A stretch of DNA of 64,000 nucleotides from Undaria pinnatifida (lineage: Eukaryota; Sar; Phaeophyceae; Laminariales; Alariaceae), in assembly GCA_012845835.1 (NCBI GenBank), contig JABAKD010000009.1, positions 6,114,904 to 6,178,903 on the forward strand, read 5' to 3'. Each line of letters opens with the position of its first letter. Position 1 is the stretch's first letter. Of this stretch, positions 33,101 through 45,100 are shown one piece after another. The position numbers and the translations under genes were made by a program. The notes beneath the pieces were generated by a model that was not told the origin of the DNA, did not search any database, and was given only the letters and a program-made list of their open reading frames with translations.

Positions 33101-36100
33101 GTGTGGTTCATTCATTGAGTGCTGCAGCAAGGTAGCTAGGCTGTCGGTGTAGACAATATGCATATACTGCCGACGGTTCTCTAGCGCTAGTTTTTGAGCG
33201 GATCCTTTTGCACGCACCTATGAATATACAACACAGGCTACAGCGGTGCATGACAGTACGCACGCCCGTGCATCAGAGTTACCTGCTGCCAATGTACTAC
33301 CGTATAGCACGCCAGACAGCACACCCCACGTCTGGGATGAATTTCATGATCAATTTTCTCCAATTTGAGGAGGGAAAACAACGAAAATGGCGGCGTGGGA
33401 ATATCCCACCCAGTTTTTTTTTCCACAGGCGCGTCGTTTGGCTGCTCTCCACGTTGTCGAGAAGATCGGTTCGCGTCGAAATTCGTCTCGGGGTGTGTGT
33501 TTTCTTGCGTCATAATGGTGTGTTGTTCATTTCTTAGTTGCTGGAGGGGGCATAGCAAGTCCGTGCGTCGGAGTGGCTCATGACGTGTTGCAAACTAGGA
33601 GTTTGTATGTTGTGGGCGCACAGCTGCGCAAGGACGCCGGGCTTGAGCGCGTTGTAGGTTATTAACTCTTTCTTGGCTCATTCCCCCCTGATTTCGTGTA
33701 GAATAGGGGTACTCGATTCCACTAACACTCGTGCGTTGGGGGTTTCCAAGATAGATGGGCGGGGCCATCTCGAAATATCAAACTTAAGAGAAACCCACAA
33801 TTGCTTGCGTCACTGAGAATACTCTTGTTTAATAGGTCTCTAGGCCAAATCAACAGTCATATAGTCCGCTCGCTGTGTACATTCTGCTGTACTCGCGTAC
33901 CTATCCATATGCATCTAATGAATGGCATGTTCGAATTTACGCGCGTTTCTCCCCTCTTGCTGTATCCAGCGCTATTCCGTACAACACGCAAAATTACACG
34001 CCGCCTCGGACTAATTTCGACGCTGATTTTCTCGACAATTCGGAGAGTGACAAAACAAGCAGCGCGTATGTGGAAAAAAAAAATCTCGATGGGGTCTTCC
34101 CAAAGCCGTCGTTTTCGTTGTGTGTCCTCCTGGTTCTGGAGAATATCGACTCTGAATTCATCCCAGTGGTTGTGTTTTCGTGCGTGTTATTGTACGGTAT
34201 GCATCGGTTTTATAGGGAATAGGGAACTACCAGGTATCACGTACCTGGTGGTAATTAATGCCGTCCCGTCACATTGAAAACCAGATTTCCCCCTTCTTTC
34301 TGAGAGGTCGAATCGTGAGTTTTACGTGTCGGAGCCGGTTTGGACTTTCTTATTCCATCGGTCAGAATGAACTTCAGATTTTGCCACTTCTTCGAGACGG
34401 CGCATATTATTCTTACATGTGGGAGCCGCGGTGGCAGCTGTCAAGTACCTAGAGTCGGGTAGCCGGAAACGCGCAGGGAGTATCATCGCGATTTGACAGA
34501 AACCTCCACGGCCGCAGCAAGTTGCTGATTTTCCGCCAACCAAAAAAAGACGATATTAACCTAACCTTGGGGTTTATACTGGTATATACTGAAGTATAAT
34601 GTTGACCTTGGGGTGTACCGGTATACTTCGTACGTCCGCACCCTTGGGGTATACCGGTATTCAACCTCACCATCGCGGTGTATACCGGTTTACCAGGTGT
34701 GTATACCGGTATATGTACCAGGTGTATAGCATGCAGCGCACAACCTGAACCTTGGAGCATATCGGTAAGCTTGTCCTTCGGGTGTACGTGTATACAGTTC
34801 CAGCCTCGGGGAGTTGGGGGTATTCCGGTGTATCGTAGGTGTACGCATCCGTGACATTCAACCTGACGAGAAAGGGAGTGTTGTCTCGTGTGTTGCTGTG
34901 CGTAAAGGAGGCGTTTTTATTTACCGTGATGATGGATATCTCTGGCGAATGACAGCTCATCTCCACCAAACTTGCTCTCTCATACTCGTATGTGTCCCGT
35001 AATCAAACATGCCTTCCAAATATATTATATACCCATTCCCGCTGCACACACCCCAACTTTTTCATGTTCAATTTTTACACGTTGCTGTGCGTGATGGAGG
35101 CGTTTTTCCGTAATTATGGAAAAATAAGGGTCATGGTAATGTCGCTAGGAACCCGCGCAGCAGGAATCTTGTCACCATGTCAACTTGCATGCGTTGGTGG
35201 TCGGCCGACGCTTTCAGACAACTAGAAGGGGGTTCCCCTCTTGTTGCCAGCGTGAAAAATAGCAGGGCTTTTCGCGGGTCGGATCCATTCTCGCGGGTCT
35301 GGTCGAGCCAGGATGAGCCGACCCGACCCGACCCGACCCGACCCGACCCGACCCGACCCGACCCGACATGACCCGACCCGACCCGACCCGACCCGCGAAA
35401 AAAAATGTTACGAACATGACCCCATTTTGTCGAAGCTTGGATGATACATGTTTTTTTCTTCTTTTTTATCCTCCGGCGGATGGGGAAAAATAAGCTCAAG
35501 CTCACCACACTTCAACGTATTTTCATACACGTCGTGTGTCGATTTAACTCAATTGCCTTCGCAATCCAGCGCTTGCTGGCGTGTCCTTCGTTTCCCACCA
35601 TAGCGATAGCGTGAGCTGTCCCTATCTGCGGTCCAAGTCAATACCCCGGCAGCGCCGGTGTACAAGGATACATCGTACAGCAGTAGTAGGGGCCCCCCAA
35701 TAAGGCGTTGCTGTGCCCGGGGCTGCGTGTCCGCCTTATTAGGGGAAGCCCCCTTGTTCATTCTAGGCTTTGAGTGCATTTCCCCAGTCGCGCCAAGCGA
35801 TTCTGGCCGCCTTGTGTATGGGTACCACCTTACTCAGACCCCCTCATTAGCGGACCCCTGCTATAAAATCACTGCTTTTGTTGTTGAAACCCTGCTGTTG
35901 TTGTTAAAACCCTTTTGGACTTGATTAAAGTATCGTGGCCAAAGACGTGACAAGTGCGATGTGATCCACCATCTCCGTCAGTGCGCAGCAGTACGAATGT
36001 GACCGATCATGTCGTGCGTCTGATCGTTGTACCAGGTATTATTAATGCTGCAGTTCGGACACGAAATGTATCACCAATGTCCGAGCAGCGCGCGTCGCTT

Positions 36101-39100
36101 CGAATGACCGATGCTGTATGCGTTAGATCGTCATTTTTATTGCTCAATTTTTCCCTCTGAAATCCCAACGGGGTTAGCAATCGTTTTACTCATTAGACCT
36201 TAGCACTTATTCTACACTATGGTTGGCGCATTATTTGTACGAGACTAATGGAGCCAGCCCTAATATGTGTTTGATTGGGTCGGGGTCAGGGTCAGGGTCA
36301 GGGTTAGGGTTAGGGTAGAGTTAGTTGTTTTCGTATCGTACGTATGCCATGATACACAGTTTTTGTTCTTCCCCAGGGTTACGGTAAAGGTAGAGTTCGT
36401 TGTTTTCGTATCGTACAGATGATACGGTGCACAGTTTTTTTTTCCCCCTTCCTACTCTCCCTTTTCTTCTTTGCGAGTTGTCTGGTGTGCTGGCTTGCAT
36501 GCGTTTTGCCCTGGTATTCATTGCGTTTGGCATGGCATGGCGACATCACCTTGGTTTACTTGCATGGTGTGTCTCTGTATCTTGATTTGTGACCACCTCT
36601 AGAAGACATCGGCTCTAGGCACGGGCACTGGTTGTGCTGGGTGCAGCTGGGTGGAAATACCAGCTTATTGCGAAGAAAACACACGCACAGTAACCCTCAA
36701 CCAATACTTGTAGGGTCGAACGAGTGGTACGGCGCCCTGCTTTTACTGCTGGAGATACACACACAAACCCACACTACAAAGATGCATGCAATTTTCCCAA
36801 AAAAACGCGGGTGCAGTTCTAACCAATCCTACATTTTTGCCCCAACCCCCCTTCAGACTATGCACACACACGGAGTATTGAAACCGGAGGGCGTGAAGCT
36901 GCGAGTGGTCAAAGCGTCAGGGCGCACGTTGGAGGACACCAAGTTTCACATGGAGATCCGCACGCTAAGGCCTGGCCAGGTGAGCGCGCTCACATGAGTA
37001 TTACCCAGCGGGTGCCCGATAGTGCACGGGTACCTACCCGAGTATGACCCAAACAAGCTGATTGGTTACCCGGGTATGGCCCAGAGTATAAACATTACAG
37101 ATACTCTTTCTGCACCAAGCACTGGGTCCGTGGTCCCTAGGAGGAATTTGGAACGATCACCAGCTCGTCCAAATTCCAAAATTCTGAACACGGGTACGTA
37201 CGCACCTGTAGTATACATACCAGGTACTCGTACAACTTTTGTTTAAATGGAACTTAACATTAACATTGGACTGGAAGCCGAACCGGTCTCGTCTTGAGCC
37301 ATTTTTTATACAGTCGGATTTGTCAGTCGAAAACGGCCTTTTTCGACTGACGCCCCAATCAAGCTTTATTACACAGTCGAAAAAGGGCTTTTTCGACTCA
37401 ACTTTTTTCGACCGAGAATTCCGACTGGCGGATCCAGTTGAAAAACTCGACTCTTTCGAGTGGATCCTCCAGTTTTTTAAAGGTGTTTTTTGAACCGATC
37501 GCATCGTTCATCCCACCACCAAACACACACCCACACGGCCACACGGCCACACGGCCACACACCCGTACCAGGTACCACACTGCAGTATCATACAAGGCGC
37601 TGACGCTGGCGTGGCCATCACTGCTGTTGTTGCTTCTCGCAGCAAGTCAGCGTGGCGCATTTCTAGTTCCGCTCGCCAGCAGCGTGTATCACACAACGGC
37701 AGCAGCGCGCGGTATCGATCCCATGCTGCCAACAACGGCTGCGCCTGCTGTAGCTTTGGCGGCTCTCGGCTGCGTGCAACTCCACAAACGTAGCTTTGGC
37801 GGCTTTCGGCTAAGCCCAAAGCCACCAACTCGCTGGGACGAGGGTTCGTCGAGCCGTTGCTCGCGGAGAATGCGCGAAGCACAGAGCTGCCAATCGATTT
37901 CGACTGCTGTACAGCAGTGCACCCTCACACCAACCGCGCCTAGGAAGAGTACGAAAACTATAAAATCGACTCGACTGACGATAAGAAGCCGGTCGCCCCG
38001 GTGGCGTGTCAGGTTATCCACGAGCCTGATATAGGTCAGTTTCGTGAGTGCGAGCCCCGCCGAGTGCATACTCGTATATGTTCGTTGGGACTTTTTCTTG
38101 TGCACAAGTTGACTTTCGAAAAGCGCGAGAGCGTGAGTTAGCAACACTCGATGAAAAATCGACGGGCAGTGGGATTGCTGCACCCTATGCGCGATAAAAA
38201 TTGAAGGCAAGAACCGGGGGGAAGAAGGGACGACACCTGTGACCACGGCTTGTCCAGACGCTGGAAAGTAGAAGGAGGACCGGAAGATTCCAGTCGAAGA
38301 AAAGTCCAGTCCAAAAGGGCTGTTTTGGACTGGCGGAATCCGACTGTATAAGAAATGGCCTTACTCTTCAAAACTCGAAACCACCGGTAAACTACGATAA
38401 AATGTGTAAACTGTAAACAGTAAACAGCAGTAACAATAGTAAACAGCAGTACGTAGTGCCTAAAAAATACGGTGATGGGTGGAAATATAATGTCGGTTTA
38501 ATGTGAAGAACACGCACAAAAAACGGCGGTTTCATTTAACCCATGGTACCTGGTACCTGGTACCAGGTAACTTGTTACGACGATGTCGATCAAATTAACA
38601 GCGGGGTTGGTGTTTTGTTTTCGTCATCATCCCATCTATTTACAACCAGTGGTACCTTTTCTTTCTCTTTCTCCCTCCCTAGACGTAACTCAGATCCAGG
38701 GTTACTAAGCAGGCTCCTCTTCCCCCTCCCCCACTACAACACGCGCCTTCATTCTTATCGACGGAAGACTTGAGCCCTTTCTTCCCTCGACGACTCGCAT
38801 CGAATTGCACCTTCCCAAGCTGATAGGCGCTCTCGGCAGTTAGTGGAAACAACGTGGAAAGTCCGGCCCAATTGGAGAGTTCGTGCTTGTACATGTATTA
38901 CAGTTTCAAATGGACATCAGCTGTCTGTAAAATCGAGCAATCTGATCGATTGTCAGCTTTCCAAGCTGCATGAGATGATACCTCGGTCGCACGTGCTTGA
39001 TACCGCACCCCAAGCGTATATACCAGGTATATACCGTCGTACACTCCTTGTCGTGGGCACACGCTGGTCACCGGTGCTCTCTTGAGTCCTGGGTATTGCC

Positions 39101-42100
39101 AAGGTTAACCGGGCGGTTATATGTTATACGGGGCTGATTTTTGTCTGTTACCTTGTCTGCCCAAAATGGTTCTGCGGGCGCAAGCTAAGTAACTGAGCAT
39201 GGATTATGGACTCGTGAAATCTTCAAAGCACCGGTGAAGAAAAAATGGAATAAAAAAAGCGGTTTCATTTTTTGACTTAATGTTGGCTACAAAGGTGTGT
39301 TTTTACCGGTATTCAATAGTTTCTATTACTATAATGCATGTAACAACAACAGGTAGTAGGGTTCCCCCAATACGGCGGTGGTGTGCGAGAGCAGTATGAC
39401 TGCCTTATAGGGGAAAGCCACCTTATTCAGTCCAGCTTATGAGTGCACTAAAGCGGTTTTGACCGCCTTATATCGGGATCTCGCCTTACTCAGACCGTCT
39501 TGTAGGGAGAAGCCGCCTTATTAATTCCAGGTTATGAGTGCAATTCCCCAGTCGCGCCAAGCGATTGTGACCGCCTTATATCGGGATTCTGCTTTACTCA
39601 GACCGCCTTGTAGAGGGAAGCCGCCTTATTCAGTCCAGGTTATGAGTACACTGCCGCAGTCGCGCCAAGCGATTTTGACCGCCGTATATCGGGATCCCGC
39701 CTTGCTTGGGCCGCCTTACTACTACTGCTGTACGAGGTATTTGTCAATGCCTCATGTCTCATATTTATTCAACATGTTATAAAAATAAAAATGCACTCCA
39801 GCTGTGAGATCGAAGATTTCGTCGAAACTCATCTTTGCATGCTGTGTGTGATACTCCGATCGCGCGTATTACTGGGTGTGTGTCCTTATTGAGGATATAG
39901 GTCAGCGACTCCCCTTGGAACTACAATGTAGGTTGTACCAGGGTCAACAGGGTGATGTTAATCAATCTGTGCGCGGAAACTATAAAACCCGTTTCTGAGG
40001 AGGACAAAATCTGACAGCTGTGTACATAAATACCTGGTATCATATTCCGGAGTGTATGATAACCGGTACCTGGTAGAAGTTGCGCGTACAACCTGAACAG
40101 TTTTTTTTTTTTTTCCTCACGCTTTTACTTTCCAGCTTCTGGACAAGCCGTGGTCACAGGTGTCGTCCTTTCTTCCCCCCGGTTCTTGCCTTCAATTTTT
40201 ATCGCGCATAGGGTTCAACAATCCCACTGCTCGTCGATTTTTCATCGAGTGTTGATCACTCACGCTCTCGCGCTTTCCGCAAGTCAATTTGTGTACAAGA
40301 AAAAGTCCCAACGAATATGTACGTGTATGCACTCTGCGGGGCTCGAACTCACGAAACTGACCTATACCAGGCTCGAGGATAACCTCGGATACGCCACCGG
40401 GGCGAATCAGTATGATAGACTGGAAAGAGTACCGGGTATTAAGTAATACTTTTGGGGCCCATGCATTATATCATACATTTTACTTCGTATCATACATTTA
40501 ACCATAAAGCGATAAAACAAAGTATTAACGGGTGCTCATCATGGTGCGAGCACGCAGCACACGGCAGTGCAATCTGTGCGCGTGTCTTAATACCAGGTAC
40601 CTGCACATTGAAGTTGGACTGAAAAATCGTTGTCCTCTAACCTAGCAGCCCAGGTTGCTTCGTGTGAAATGAAGGCAGGATGCTGCGATCGTCATTTTTA
40701 TGCGTCAACTTTTGCCGCTGAAACCCAAAACGGTTAACAACTACCAGGTAGTTAACAGACCAAACTATAAACTCGTCTGGACTGGTCGGGGTTACTGGCC
40801 GGGGTATTTGGGTGGTGGCTACGTACGTACATGAAAGTGTTTTTCTTTAGCTTTCAAAGATTTTTCTTCTAGATGTTCTTCGGAGCAAACGCCTCATTTC
40901 TTCCTTTGCGATCCCCCCGGACTTGAATTGAAGCCAACCCCAACCACATCCCAGGGGGGCAAATTGTAGTATCATGCGAGGTACTCGGGCTACCCTGTAT
41001 TGTAGTACTGTTTGTTGGTTGTGGTGTAGCTGTGTTTGCTGTTTGTTATTATCTGCTTCGCCCATTTGCTACTCGCCGTGCTGCGTGCCATGATCCAGCC
41101 AGTGGTGACGGAAAGGCGCTAAACACGGACTCGACATGTTGCGATGTAGGCTGTAGACAAAACAGTCGACATGGTACATTTTTTACGCTGAAAACAAAGC
41201 ACGTACCTGGTGTATCATACCTGGTACATGATGTACAACTTGGGCGAGGTTTCCCGGCGACATTATGTGTGTTTTACCATATTTTTTTATCGTTACTTTT
41301 TAGTTTCCAGCTCAACTCGCATTAGATTTTACCCTCATCAACCTTCTGGAGAAGAGCCGTAGACACAGGTGTCTTCCCTTCCCCTCCCCGGAATATATAG
41401 CTCCCTGGCAAAAACCGTACCGGTATCCCCGTATAGTATCTACAGCTGAGAGCGCGTAGCAGCGTGGGTAGGCACACTTCGACGCGAGCCGACGACGGAA
41501 GAGAATGCTGAATTCTTCTCGCGATAAAATGAAGGCACGTGCCAGTGGGGAGGAGGGAGGAGCCCCGGCGATGTGACTCCGGATCTGAGTTACTACTGGG
41601 AGGGAGCGCGAGAGTAGTGCGAGGATAGCAAATAGGATGAAGGAGAAAAAGAAAAAAAAGTGTAGGATAACGCGTCTCCTGGAATGGATTTCCATCCGGA
41701 ATGAGTTTCCAACCCGATTTTGTCCAAAACAAGGGGAGGAAACACGACGAAAATGATGGTTTTGGAATAATATGTCGATGGGCGCATGCATGCATCGCTA
41801 GCCTGGTTGCTACTCCCGTTTGGTGTTTGCGAAAAGGTCAGCGTGTGGTTCCTTCACGAAGAGAAATGTTAGCCCTATGGATTTTTTACACAGGAAAAAT
41901 GATGATTATAGCATCAGACACCGCTTGGTTTGGCTGGGGGATGACTACTAGCGGTAGGGCTTGAAGGGCAACAAGAGAATGGGGACATAAATCATCCACG
42001 CTTGTTTCAAACTATTAATAGTTTGTCCCGACAAACGTGAGTGTAACTCTTAAGGGGTGAAACTTAGCCCTAACCCCCATACCCCCCACCCTTCCCCAAC

Positions 42101-45100
42101 CCTACCAGGTACTACTGTAGCCCCAACCCCTACCCTTTTCCTACCCCTAGGCCTGCCCTACAACCATAAAACTCTGCCCGTAACTCCTACCCTTCCCTAC
42201 CTCTATAAACCCTACAACCGTACACTTTAGCCCTAACCCCTACCCCTCCCGAACCCTACAAACTTGACCCTTACACTACTGCAAAAATGATTCCACACTT
42301 ACTTCAAGTTGTTTCTCCCGAAAAACGTTGGTATAGTTTTAACGGTGTCATACTAGACCCTAACCCGTGCCTTTCTCTACCCCTGCAACCGTGAATCCTA
42401 CTGTAGCCCCAACCCTTACCCTTGCCGACTCCGAACCCTACGTCCTCAAACTCCATCCCTCCGTCCTACCCTTCCTTACCCCTGTACCTGGTACCCTGTA
42501 CATATTAGGAACGTAAAACATGGGAACATCGTCAGGAATGAGTCGGTCAGCGAAAAATATGTGAATGAAACTGTTGGCTTTGTGATGTGCTTTGTGACCC
42601 CGTCAAGCGTGTTTATTTATGTTGTATTTGTAGGATGAATAAGCAGCACGGGCACTGGGTGGGCCGGATGTTGTTGGATAGAAAGATATGTTGACTGCGA
42701 AGAGAATATGATGTTATTGTTGTTGTTGCATCTCGTCGTTGTTATTGTTGTTTTTGGTCGTTGTTTTGTATGCAAAAATATTTTATTTGTTATACAAACC
42801 AAAAAATATATATCAAAACTCTTACTTTTGTTAACAGGTGTGGTCGGTGTGTCGACGACACAGAGACTTCCAAAACCTCCACTCCTGCCTGCAGGGGCGG
42901 TTTCCGGCTCTTGTGCTGCCCCGGCTACCCCGGTCCCCCCCCGGAGGAGTCGCCCTAGAGCCGGCGACGATGGAGAGGACAAGAGCGGGGCTGCAAGCAT
43001 ATGTGGCGTCGCTGGTGGCGAGCGTACCGGCGGCGTGGGGAGTGGAGGAGTTCGTAATGTTTTTGGATTCTGATGAGAAGGGGAGGAGACTATTCGCTAG
43101 GAAGAGGAAGAAGGAGACTAGGAGGTGAGGGGGCGGTGAGGGGAGGGAGAGGGGGGCTTGGAACTCATGCGGAAGAAGGCGTGACACGATACTGATGACG
43201 GTGGTGGTGGTTGGGGAGAGTGATGTTTGTGCCAATGCTGTTGGTATGGTCACCCCTTAGCGTAGTTTGATAGCTCTTGCTCTTGTCTTCGTGTCACTCG
43301 TCGCTGTAAGAGTCATAACCGCTTCAGAGCTGACAGTATTGGGCTGGGAGTGAGGGGGGGGCGGGAGGGGGGGGGGGGGAAAGGGGTCGGGGGGGGGTAC
43401 TCACTTGTTGGCCTTGAGTCACTTGACCATTGACCACGCATCCCTTCCGAGACGGAGCACCGTTCCTACTCCTAATAGAGACACCTCCAACATTTGGGCG
43501 CTCATTACGCTTTTTCCGTGTATTACATAAAAAGTGTTTGCTTATCTTATCCCCGTTTCGTTTCGCTGTCTGTGGCCACCATCTATCTCCTAGGATAGCG
43601 ATCGTTTTCTTGCTACTATCTAGTCTACCAAACTCTTCCATGTCACCCGTCCTATTTCCTCATCTCTAACATATCCCGTTCCTTGTGGTATATTTCGCAT
43701 TATCCTACCATGTGAGTCCTACTCTATTGTTGTGCCACACGGGCACATATTTGTAGCCACGTCCTCCTCTCGACTACTGGTGTATATCTTTCTTCTTTCT
43801 CGTAGGTCCAGGTCCCCTACACGAAATCGCAGAGGGGGGAGGGGAGGGTATTACCGCCGTCGATATAAACTGCAACTAAAAGTTGAGCGTGCTTTTGCTT
43901 CTGCATTTGTTTTTGCCTTTGCTTTTGCCTTCGCGTTTGCCGTTCTTTTTTTCTGCTAATTTTTGTTGTTTTTGTTTTTGTCGGGCAGGGTCTCGCTGCA
44001 GCAACCTCTGGAAGGCCGCCACTCGCAGCCGGAAGAGCCGAAGCCCACGAGGACGAGGGCTCACCCTTCCTCGCCGGCTTCCCCCGGAGACGAGTTCCAT
44101 CAAAAGGTGGGTCGAAGTGTATTTCTGAGACTGTCCGTCTTCTTTTTTTAAAATCTCGAGCTCGAAGATGATGGCGCGATAACCCTAATAACCTACCAGG
44201 TAGTTGTGCCCTCTTCTCCTTCATCAAGGGTTATGGTGGGCGTGCACGTAAGGATTATAGCCTGGCCGTCTTTGTAGAATCTTGCTGCTGACCCTGGGGC
44301 TGGCATTGAGGGGAGACAGCACCGAGTTATATCCGTCGCGAGGACAGGTACACTTTTTTTGATTGCTAACCTCTGTATGTAGGCGGTGTGGTTTGTAATT
44401 ACCAGGTAATTCATTTTTACAGAAGGCTGACGCGATATGCACCGCATAGCAAGCGCGATCGAAGTGTTCCGCTCGGCCTGAACATATTTTTTTCGACGAA
44501 ACCCTCCATCACACGGCTTTATTTGTTTTTTTGCACGTGTAAAACTTTAAACTGTCCGCTTTTTTGTTTGTTTATTGAACTCGGCGATGACGATGACGAA
44601 ACATCCCTACGTCTGACATATCCTGTATCTTGTCTTTGGTATATTATCTTGAGCATCTGAAACGTGAAATAGTGGTACGAGAAACGCCTATCTAAAATAT
44701 CTAAAAATAATTATCTTGAAACGTTTGGCTGTTTTTTGTTTGTTTTTGTTTTGTTTATGCGATCTCATCGACCGATCGGTCTGTGTAACCGTCAGTCCTT
44801 GCTGGACTTGAAAGTGGAGGAGAAGAAGCTGGCCATGGCGGCGCTGGAAGGGGCCGCCCAGAACCACTTCGACGGGACCGGCGCGGTGATGAACACCGCC
44901 GTTTCCTTTTCTGAAGACGAGGAAGATTCGGACTTCGATGAGGGAGCCGAGTTCATCGACGGCGGTGAGTGTGTGTTATAGGCCATGATGGGCCGGTTGA
45001 AAGCAGGCCTATGAGTTGGCTGCTTATACTAATAATATATCGCCGACTAGTGATTAGTGTACTAGGTCTTGTGGATTATAACATGTTCCACTTGGGTAAT

